This document shows positions 54,226 to 64,000 of a DNA stretch of 64,000 bases, in pieces. The DNA is from Balanoglossus misakiensis (Eukaryota; Hemichordata): assembly GCA_040954595.2 (NCBI GenBank), contig CM082576.2, positions 20,623,114 through 20,687,113 on the forward strand. Direction: 5' to 3'. A model generated the notes under the pieces. The model had not been told where the DNA came from. It made no database searches and was given only the letters and a program-made list of their open reading frames with translations. Position numbers and translations under genes: made by a program. Positions within the stretch are counted from its first letter, which is position 1. Each line of letters opens with the position of its first letter.

Positions 54226-57200
54226 CACATCAACTCTAATCCTTGACCCTTGACCCTTAGATCCCTGATCTCCAACTCTTGAACTCTAACCCTTGACCTT
54301 TGACCCTTCAACCCTTGACCCTTGAACTATAACCTTTGACCCTTGAACTCTAATACTTGGTCAGACTGTTGTGCCTTCAACTCTAATCCTTGACCCTTGA
54401 ACCCTTGATCCTTGATCTCAAACTCTTGAACTCTAATCCTTAACCCTTGACCTTTAACCCATCAACTTTTGACCCCTTAACTCAAACTTTTTAACCTTTG
54501 AACTCTAACCCTTGACATTTGACTCTTGAACTACAACCTTTGACCCTAGAACTCTATCACTTGACAATTAAACTCTAATACATAGCAACTGACTCTTGGT
54601 CCCTTGAACCTTGAACCTTGACCTCTGACCCTTGAACCTTGAACCTTTGACCTTTGAACTCTAACCCTTGACCCTTGCCCCTTGACTCCTTGATTCTTGA
54701 TCTCCAACTTATGAAATCCAACCCTTGACCTTTGACCCTTCAAGCCTTGCCCCTTGACCCTTAACTCAAACATTTTGAACTTTGAACCCTAACCCTTGAC
54801 CTTTGACCCTTAAAATCTAACTTTTAACCTTGACCATGACCTTTAATCCTTGACCCTTGACCCATTGATACTTGATCTCCAACTCTTGAACTCTACCCCT
54901 TTATCTTTGAACCTTCAACCCTCAAACCCTGACCTATAACCCTTGACCCTTGAACTCTAATCCTTGGTCAATCCTTTGACCCTCCAACACTAATACTTGA
55001 CCCTTGACCCTTAACTCATTCTTTTTGAACTTTGAACCCTAACCATTGACCTTTGACCCTTCAAATCTAACGTTTAAAATTGACCTTTGACCTTTGACCT
55101 TTGAACCTTTGACCCTTGAACTTTAATCCTTGACCCTTGACCCCTTGATCCTTGATCTCCAACTCTTGAACTCTAACCCTTGAACTTTGACCCTTCAAAT
55201 CTAACTTATAACATTGGCCTTTGATCCTTGACCATTGACCCTTGACCCTTGACCCATTGACCCTTGGACTTTAATCTTTGACCCTTGACCCCTTGATCCC
55301 TGATCTCCAAATCTTGAACTCTCACCCATTACCTTTGAACCTTCAAATCTAACTTTTAATCTTGACCTTAGACCCTTGACTTTTGACCCTTGACCCTTTG
55401 ACCCTTATACTTTAATACTTGACCCTTGACCCCTTGATCATTGATATCCAACTCTTGAACTATAACCCTTGACCTTTGACCTTCAACCCTTGACCCCTGA
55501 CCTATAACCAATGACCCTTGAACTCTAATCATTGGTCAGACCGTTGAATTTAAACTCTTATCCTTGACCATTGACCCCTTGATCCTTAATCTCCAACTCA
55601 TGAAATCAAACCCTTGACCTTTGACTCTTCAACCCCTGCCCCTTGACCCTTAACTCAAACATTTTGAACTTTGAACCCTAACCTTTGACCTTTGACCCTT
55701 CAAATCTAACTTTTCACATTGACCTTTGACTTTTGACCCTTGAACCTTTGGCCCTTAAACTTTAATCCTTGACCCTTGACCCCTTGATCCTTGATCTCCA
55801 ACTCTTGAACTCTACCCCTTTACCTTTGAACCTTCAACCCTCGAACCCTGACCTATAACCCTTGACCCTTGAACTCTAATCCTTGGTCAATCCTTTGACC
55901 CTTCAACTCTAATACTTGACCCTTGACCCTTGACCCCTTGATCCTTGATCTCCAACTCATGAAATCCAACCCTTGACCTTTGACCCTTCAACCCTCGCCC
56001 CTTGACCCTTAACTCATACTTTTTGAACTTTGAACCTTAACCCTTGACCTTTGACTCAAATCAAACTTATAACATTGACCTTTGACCTTTGACCTTTGAC
56101 CCTTTGACCCTTGAACTTTAATCCTTGACCCTTGACCCATTGATGCTTGATCTCCAAATCTTGAACTCTACCCCTTGACCTTTGACCCTTCAAATCTAAC
56201 TTTTAACCGTGACCTTTGACCCTTGACCTTTGACCCTTGGCCCTTTGATCCCTGATCTCCAACTCTTGAACTCTAACCCTTGACCTTTGACCCTTCAACC
56301 CTTGACCCTTGAACTATAACCTTTGACCCTTGAACTCTAATACTTGGTCAGACTGTTGTGCCTTCAACTCTAATCCTTGACCCTTGAACCCTTGATCCTT
56401 GATCTCAAACTCTTGAACTCTAATCCTTAACCCTTGACCTTTAACCCATCAACTTTTGACCCCTTAACTCAAACTTTTTAACCTTTGAACTCTAACCCTT
56501 GACCTTTGACTCTTGAACTACAACCTTTGACCCTAGAACTCTATCACTTGACAATTAAACTCTAATACATAGCAACTGACTCTTGGTCCCTTGAACCTTG
56601 AACCTTGACCTCTGACCCTTGAACCTTGAACCTTTGACCTTTGAACTCTAACCCTTGACCCTTGCCCCTTGACTCCTTGATTCTTGATCTCCAACTTATG
56701 AAATCCAACCCTTGACCTTTGACCCTTCAAGCCTTGCCCCTTGACCCTTAACTCAAACATTTTGAACTTTGAACCCTAACCCTTGACCTTTGACCCTTAA
56801 AATCTAACTTTTAACCTTGACCATGACCTTTAATCCTTGACCCTTGACCCATTGATACTTGATCTCCAACTCTTGAACTCTACCCCTTTATCTTTGAACC
56901 TTCAACCCTCAAACCCTGACCTATAACCCTTGACCCTTGAACTCTAATCCTTGGTCAATCCTTTGACCCTCCAACTCTAATACTTGACCCTTGACCCTTA
57001 ACTCATTCTTTTTGAACTTTGAACCCTAACCATTGACCTTTGACCCTTCAAATCTAACGTTTAAAATTGACCTTTGACCTTTGACCTTTGAACCTTTGAC
57101 CCTTGAACTTTAATCCTTGACCCTTGACCCCTTGATCCTTGATCTCCAACTCTTGAACTCTAACCCTTGAACTTTGACCCTTCAAATCTAACTTATAACA

Positions 57201-59895
57201 TTGGCCTTTGATCCTTGACCATTGACCCTTGACCCTTGACCCATTGACCCTTGGACTTTAATCTTTGACCCTTGACCCCTTGATCCCTGATCTCCAAATC
57301 TTGAACTCTCACCCATTACCTTTGAACCTTCAAATCTAACTTTTAATCTTGACCTTAGACCCTTGACTTTTGACCCTTGACCCTTTGACCCTTATACTTT
57401 AATACTTGACCCTTGACCCCTTGATCATTGATATCCAACTCTTGAACTATAACCCTTGACCTTTGACCTTCAACCCTTGACCCCTGACCTATAACCAATG
57501 ACCCTTGAACTCTAATCATTGGTCAGACCGTTGAATTTAAACTCTTATCCTTGACCCTTGACCCCTTGATCCTTAATCTCCAACTCATGAAATCAAACCC
57601 TTGACCTTTGACTCTTCAACCCCTGCCCCTTGACCCTTAACTCAAACATTTTGAACTTTGAACCCTAACCTTTGACCTTTGACCCTTCAAATCTAACTTT
57701 TCACATTGACCTTTGACTTTTGACCCTTGAACCTTTGGCCCTTAAACTTTAATCCTTGACCCTTGACCCCTTGATCCTTGATCTCCAACTCTTGAACTCT
57801 ACCCCTTTACCTTTGAACCTTCAACCCTCGAACCCTGACCTATAACCCTTGACCCTTGAACTCTAATCCTTGGTCAATCCTTTGACCCTTCAACTCTAAT
57901 ACTTGACCCTTGACCCTTGACCCCTTGATCCTTGATCTCCAACTCATGAAATCCAACCCTTGACCTTTGACCCTTCAACCCTCGCCCCTTGACCCTTAAC
58001 TCATACTTTTTGAACTTTGAACCTTAACCCTTGACCTTTGACTCAAATCAAACTTATAACATTGACCTTTGACCTTTGACCCTTTGACCCTTGAACTTTA
58101 ATCCTTGACCCTTGACCCATTGATCCTTGATCTCCAAATCTTGAACTCTACCCCTTGACCTTTGACCCTTCAAATCTAACTTTTAACCGTGACCTTTGAC
58201 CCTTGACCTTTGACCCTTGGCCCTTTGATCCCTGATCTCCAACTCTTGAACTCTAACCCTTGACCTTTGACCCTTCAACCCTTGACCCTTGAACTATAAC
58301 CTTTGACCGTTGAACTCTAATACTTGGTCAGACTGTTGAGCCTTCAACTCTAATCCTTTACCCTTGACCCCTTGATCCTTGATCTCCAACTCTTGAACTC
58401 TAATCCTTAACCCTTGACCTTTGACCCATCAACCCTTGACACCTTAACTCAAACTTTTTAACCTTTGAACTCTAACCCTTGACCTTTGGCTCTTGAACTA
58501 CAACCTTTGACCCTTGAACTCTATCACTTGACCATTAAACTTTAATACATGGCGACTGACTCTTGGTCCCTTGACCCTTGAACCTTGACCTCTGACCCTT
58601 GAGCCTTGAACCTTTGACCTTTCAACTCTAACCCTTGACCCTTGCCCCTTGACTCCTTGATTCTTGATCTCCAACTTATGAAATCCAACCCTTGACCTTT
58701 GACCCTTCAACCTTTGCCCCTTGACCCTAAACTCAGACTTTTTGAACTTTGAACTCTAACCCATGACCTTTGACCCTTCAAATCTAACTTTTAATCTTGA
58801 CCTTTGACCCTTGACTTTTGACCCTTGACCCTTGACCATTTGACCATCATACTTTAATACTTGACCCTTGACCCCTTGATCATTGATATCCAACTCTTGA
58901 ACTATTACCCTTGACCTTTGACCGTCAACCCTTGACCCCTGACCTATAACCAATGACCCTTGAACTCTAATCATTGGTCAGACCATTGAACTTCAACTCT
59001 TATCCTTGACCCTTGACCCCTTGATCCTTAATCTCCAACTCATGAAATCAAACCCTTGACCTTTGACCCTTCAACCCCTGCCCCTTGACCCTTAACTCTA
59101 ACATTTTGAACTTTGAACCCTAACCCTTGACCTTTGACCCTTCAAATCTAACTTTTAACCTTGACGTTTGATTTTGAACTTTGAACCCTAACCCTTGACC
59201 TTTGACCCTTCAAATCTAACTTTTAATTTTGACCTTTGACCTTTGACCCTTGAACGTTTGACCCTGGAACTTTAATCTGTGACCCTTGACATCTTGATCC
59301 CTGATGTCCAAATCTTGAACTCTCACCAATGACCTTTGACCCTTCAAATCTAACTTTTAATCTTGTCCTTTGACCCTTGACTTTTGACCCTTGACCCTGG
59401 ACCTTTTGACCCTTATACTTAAATACTTGACCCTTGACCCCTTGATCATTGATATCCCACTCTTGAACTATAACCCTTGACCTTTGACCTTCAACCCTTG
59501 ACCCCTGACCTATAACCAATGACCCTTGAACTCTAATCATTGGTGGTCAGACCGTTGAACTTCAACTCTAATACTTAATCATTGACCCTTGACCCCTTGA
59601 TCCTTAATATCCAACTCATGAAATCAAACTCTTGACCTTTGACCCTTCAACCCTCGCCCCTTGACCCTTAACTAATACTTTTTGACTTTGAACCTTAACC
59701 CTTGACCTTTGACTCAAATATAATTTTTAACATTGACCTTTGACCTTTGACCCTTGAACTTTGATCCTTGACCCTTGACCCATTGATCCTTGATCTCCAA
59801 ATCTTGAACTCTACCCCTTGACCTTTGACCCTTCATCCCTTGACCCTTAACTCAAACTTCTAGAATTTTGAACCCTTACCCTTGACCTTTGACCC
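54226..59895 (-). repeat. Right minisatellite arm, inverted
   Basis: Words such as CTCCAACTCTTGAACTCTAA, CCCTTGACCTTTGACCCTTC and CCTTGACCCCTTGATCCTTG are the complements of those in the left arm. A higher-order repeat of about 1,980-1,987 bp is seen: 54534, 56521 and 58501 all start CAACCTTTGACCC. The last stretch (58750-59880) has shorter, about 0.5-kb, repetition. TGACCTTTGACCC, a consensus DR1 nuclear-receptor site, occurs many times. Confidence 0.95.
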
Positions 59896-62800
59896 TTAGG
59901 GTTAGGGTTAGGGTTAGGGTTAGGGTTAGGGTTAGGGTTAGGGTTAGGGTTAGGGTTAGGGTTAGGGTTAGGGTTAGGGTTAGGGTTAGGGTTAGGGTTA
60001 GGGTTAGGGTTAGGGTTAGGGTTAGGGTTAGGGTTAGGGTTAGGGTTAGGGTTAGGGTTAGGGTTAGGGTTAGGGTTAGGGTTAGGGTTGGGGTTGGGGT
60101 TGGGGTTAGGGTTGGGTTAGGGTTAGGGTTAGGGTTAGGGTTAGGGTTAGGGTTAGGGTTAGGGTTAGGGTTAGGGTTAGGGTTAGGGTTAGGGTTAGGG
60201 TTAGGGTTAGGGTTAGGGTTAGGGTTAGGGTTAGGGTTAGGGTTAGGGTTAGGGTTAGGGTTAGGGTTAGGGTTAGGGTTAGGGTTAGGGTTAGGGTTAG
60301 GGTTAGGGTTAGGGTTAGGGTTAGGGTTAGGGTTAGGGTTAGGGTTAGGGTTAGGGTTAGGGTTAGGGTAGGGTTAGGGTTAGGGTTAGGGTTAGGGTTA
60401 GGGTTAGGGTTAGGGTTAGGGTTAGGGTTAGGGTTAGGGTTAGGGTTAGGGTTAGGGTTAGGGTTAGGGTTAGGGTTAGGGTTAGGGTTAGGGTTAGGGT
60501 TAGGGTTAGGGTTAGGGTTAGGGTTAGGGTTAGGGTTAGGGTTAGGGTTAGGGTTAGGGTTAGGGTTAGGGTTAGGGTTAGGGTTAGGGTTAGGGTTAGG
60601 GTTAGGGTTAGGGTTAGGGTTAGGGTTAGGGTTAGGGTTAGGGTTAGGGTTAGGGTTAGGGTTAGGGTTAGGGTTAGGGTTAGGGTTAGGGTTAGGGTTA
60701 GGGTTAGGGTTAGGGTTAGGGTTAGGGTTAGGGTTAGGGTTAGGGTTAGGGTTAGGGTTAGGGTTAGGGTTAGGGTTAGGGTTAGGGTTAGGGTTAGGGT
60801 TAGGGTTAGGGTTAGGGTTAGGGTTAGGGTTAGGGTTAGGGTTAGGGTTAGGGTTAGGGTTAGGGTTAGGGTTAGGGTTAGGGTTAGGGTTAGGGTTAGG
60901 GTTAGGGTTAGGGTTAGGGTTAGGGTTAGGGTTAGGGTTAGGGTTAGGGTTAGGGTTAGGGTTAGGGTTAGGGTTAGGGTTAGGGTTAGGGTTAGGGTTA
61001 GGGTTAGGGTTAGGGTTAGGGTTAGGGTTAGGGTTAGGGTTAGGGTTAGGGTTAGGGTTAGGGTTAGGGTTAGGGTTAGGGTTAGGGTTAGGGTTAGGGT
61101 TAGGGTTAGGGTTAGGGTTAGGGTTAGGGTTAGGGTTAGGGTTAGGGTTAGGGTTAGGGTTAGGGTTAGGGTTAGGGTTAGGGTTAGGGTTAGGGTTAGG
61201 GTTAGGGTTAGGGTTAGGGTTAGGGTTAGGGTTAGGGTTAGGGTTAGGGTTAGGGTTAGGGTTAGGGTTAGGGTTAGGGTTAGGGTTAGGGTTAGGGTTA
61301 GGGTTAGGGTTAGGGTTAGGGTTAGGGTTAGGGTTAGGGTTAGGGTTAGGGTTAGGGTTAGGGTTAGGGTTAGGGTTAGGGTTAGGGTTAGGGTTAGGGT
61401 TAGGGTTAGGGTTAGGGTTAGGGTTAGGGTTAGGGTTAGGGTTAGGGTTAGGGTTAGGGTTAGGGTTAGGGTTAGGGTTAGGGTTAGGGTTAGGGTTAGG
61501 GTTAGGGTTAGGGTTAGGGTTAGGGTTAGGGTTAGGGTTAGGGTTAGGGTTAGGGTTAGGGTTAGGGTTAGGGTTAGGGTTAGGGTTAGGGTTAGGGTTA
61601 GGGTTAGGGTTAGGGTTAGGGTTAGGGTTAGGGTTAGGGTTAGGGTTAGGGTTAGGGTTAGGGTTAGGGTTAGGGTTAGGGTTAGGGTTAGGGTTAGGGT
61701 TAGGGTTAGGGTTAGGGTTAGGGTTAGGGTTAGGGTTAGGGTTAGGGTTAGGGTTAGGGTTAGGGTTAGGGTTAGGGTTAGGGTTAGGGTTAGGGTTAGG
61801 GTTAGGGTTAGGGTTAGGGTTAGGGTTAGGGTTAGGGTTAGGGTTAGGGTTAGGGTTAGGGTTAGGGTTAGGGTTAGGGTTAGGGTTAGGGTTAGGGTTA
61901 GGGTTAGGGTTAGGGTTAGGGTTAGGGTTAGGGTTAGGGTTAGGGTTAGGGTTAGGGTTAGGGTTAGGGTTAGGGTTAGGGTTAGGGTTAGGGTTAGGGT
62001 TAGGGTTAGGGTTAGGGTTAGGGTTAGGGTTAGGGTTAGGGTTAGGGTTAGGGTTAGGGTTAGGGTTAGGGTTAGGGTTAGGGTTAGGGTTAGGGTTAGG
62101 GTTAGGGTTAGGGTTAGGGTTAGGGTTAGGGTTAGGGTTAGGGTTAGGGTTAGGGTTAGGGTTAGGGTTAGGGTTAGGGTTAGGGTTAGGGTTAGGGTTA
62201 GGGTTAGGGTTAGGGTTAGGGTTAGGGTTAGGGTTAGGGTTAGGGTTAGGGTTAGGGTTAGGGTTAGGGTTAGGGTTAGGGTTAGGGTTAGGGTTAGGGT
62301 TAGGGTTAGGGTTAGGGTTAGGGTTAGGGTTAGGGTTAGGGTTAGGGTTAGGGTTAGGGTTAGGGTTAGGGTTAGGGTTAGGGTTAGGGTTAGGGTTAGG
62401 GTTAGGGTTAGGGTTAGGGTTAGGGTTAGGGTTAGGGTTAGGGTTAGGGTTAGGGTTAGGGTTAGGGTTAGGGTTAGGGTTAGGGTTAGGGTTAGGGTTA
62501 GGGTTAGGGTTAGGGTTAGGGTTAGGGTTAGGGTTAGGGTTAGGGTTAGGGTTAGGGTTAGGGTTAGGGTTAGGGTTAGGGTTAGGGTTAGGGTTAGGGT
62601 TAGGGTTAGGGTTAGGGTTAGGGTTAGGGTTAGGGTTAGGGTTAGGGTTAGGGTTAGGGTTAGGGTTAGGGTTAGGGTTAGGGTTAGGGTTAGGGTTAGG
62701 GTTAGGGTTAGGGTTAGGGTTAGGGTTAGGGTTAGGGTTAGGGTTAGGGTTAGGGTTAGGGTTAGGGTTAGGGTTAGGGTTAGGGTTAGGGTTAGGGTTA

Positions 62801-63864
62801 GGGTTAGGGTTAGGGTTAGGGTTAGGGTTAGGGTTAGGGTTAGGGTTAGGTTAGGGTTAGGGTTAGGGTTAGGGTTAGGGTTAGGGTTAGGGTTAGGGTT
62901 AGGGTTAGGGTTAGGGTTAGGGTTAGGGTTAGGGTTAGGGTTAGGGTTAGGGTTAGGGTTAGGGTTAGGGTTAGGGTTAGGGTTAGGGTTAGGGTTAGGG
63001 TTAGGGTTAGGGTTAGGGTTAGGGTTAGGGTTAGGGTTAGGGTTAGGGTTAGGGTTAGGGTTAGGGTTAGGGTTAGGGTTAGGGTTAGGGTTAGGGTTAG
63101 GGTTAGGGTTAGGGTTAGGGTTAGGGTTAGGGTTAGGGTTAGGGTTAGGGTTAGGGTTAGGGTTAGGGTTAGGGTTAGGGTTAGGGTTAGGGTTAGGGTT
63201 AGGGTTAGGGTTAGGGTTAGGGTTAGGGTTAGGGTTAGGGTTAGGGTTAGGGTTAGGGTTAGGGTTAGGGTTAGGGTTAGGGTTAGGGTTAGGGTTAGGG
63301 TTAGGGTTAGGGTTAGGGTTAGGGTTAGGGTTAGGGTTAGGGTTAGGGTTAGGGTTAGGGTTAGGGTAGGGTTAGGGTTAGGGTTAGGGTTAGGGTTAGG
63401 GTTAGGGTTAGGGTTAGGGTTAGGTTGGGTTAGGGTTAGGGTTAGGGTTAGGGTTAGGGTTAGGGTTAGGGTTAGGGTTAGGGTTAGGGTTAGGGTTAGG
63501 GTTAGGGTTAGGGTTAGGGTAGGGTTAGGGTTAGGGTTAGGGTTAGGGTTAGGGTAGGGTTAGGGTTAGGGTTAGGGTTAGGGTTAGGGTTAGGGTTAGG
63601 GTTAGGGTTAGGGTTAGGGTTAGGGTTAGGGTTAGGGTTAGGGTTAGGGTTAGGGTTAGGGTTAGGGTTAGGGTTAGGGTTAGGGTTAGGGTTAGGGTTA
63701 GGGTTAGGGTTAGGGTAGGGTTAGGGTTAGGGTTAGGGTTAGGGTTAGGGTTAGGGTTAGGGTTAGGGTTAGGGTTAGGGTTAGGGTTAGGGTTAGGGTT
63801 AGGGTTAGGGTTAGGGTTAGGGTTAGGGTTAGGGTTAGGGTTAGGGTTAGGGTTAGGGTTAGGG

Positions 63865-63905
<41 letters not shown>

Positions 63906-64000
63906 GGTTAGGGTTAGGGTTAGGGTTAGGGGTTGGGTTAGGGTTAGGGTTAGGGTTAGGGTTAGGGGGTTAGGGTTTGGGGGTTAGGGTTTGGGTTAGT
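59896..64000 (+). repeat. Telomere, (TTAGGG)n
   Basis: About 4.1 kb of TTAGGG on the + strand, running to the window end, so this is the right end of the chromosome. It begins without a gap after GACCTTTGACCC. Three TTGGGG units occur at 60088-60105, and isolated unit-length errors (TAGGG, TTGGG) appear near 60367, 62850, 63366, 63424 and later. The last 120 bases are less regular (TTAGGGGG, TTTGGG), which may be real variants or low-quality read ends. Open frames through it are artefacts. Confidence 0.98.

Noticed and set aside
59889-60371. A 160-codon open frame of RV and LG dipeptides
   Set aside because: It is the translation of TTAGGG repeats.
1-64000. tRNA, rRNA or other structured RNA genes
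   Set aside because: No cloverleaf with A and B boxes and no rRNA-like segment was recognised by eye. A covariance-model search would be decisive.

Overview
This window is the right-hand end of a metazoan chromosome. The last 4.1 kb (59896-64000) is a TTAGGG telomere with its G-rich strand running toward the window end. The rest has small exons bounded by GT/AG introns, truncated LINEs, a Ty3/gypsy-like Gag fragment, piggyBac-like and other inverted-repeat transposons, and long satellites. The exons encode GCC2/GCC3 (ephrin-receptor-like) and EGF-like modules. An invertebrate deuterostome or a mollusc would fit; the sequence alone does not settle the species. I see no RNA genes and no promoters I can defend.

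Region 1 (1-32834) holds two tandem copies of an extracellular-protein gene on the + strand. Unit A (about 4511-14867) matches unit B (about 22414-32476) with only scattered substitutions. In each unit five cysteine-rich exons are followed by many single EGF exons, typically 123 bp long and mostly phase 1 at both ends. The EGF repeats are an 8-cysteine variant (C-x4-C-x5-C-x4/6-C-x4-C-x-C-x2-C-x5-C). Both units are broken: stops and frameshifts are shared between them, and each has private lesions. I read them as subtelomeric pseudogene copies, although several exons are still intact. Because the units are paralogous, they give clean empty sites for several mobile elements: a 427-bp element with 130-bp inverted repeats and a 10-bp target duplication; a 5'-truncated LINE; two TTAA-flanked MITEs; and an 885-bp element whose two ends and 7-bp target duplication survive only in unit B.

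Region 2 (32941-59895) is a subtelomere arranged as a large imperfect palindrome. In order it holds a minisatellite (TCAAGGGTTAGAG-type units, + orientation), a C/A-rich satellite with a 2,210-bp higher-order repeat, an AT-rich core made of alternately inverted segments with a piggyBac-like element, a short inverted stretch of the same satellite, and the same minisatellite inverted (TTGACCCTTGACC orientation). Region 3 (59896-64000) is the telomere. It starts directly on the inverted minisatellite, as expected if a fold-back chromosome end was healed by telomere addition.

Two links tie the regions together. One unit of the region 2 satellite lies far inside unit B (20000-20331), fused to a LINE. 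The minisatellite also resembles a decayed AGGTCA-rich repeat at 1362-1995. Exon boundaries come from reading splice sites and reading frames by eye and may be off by a base or two.
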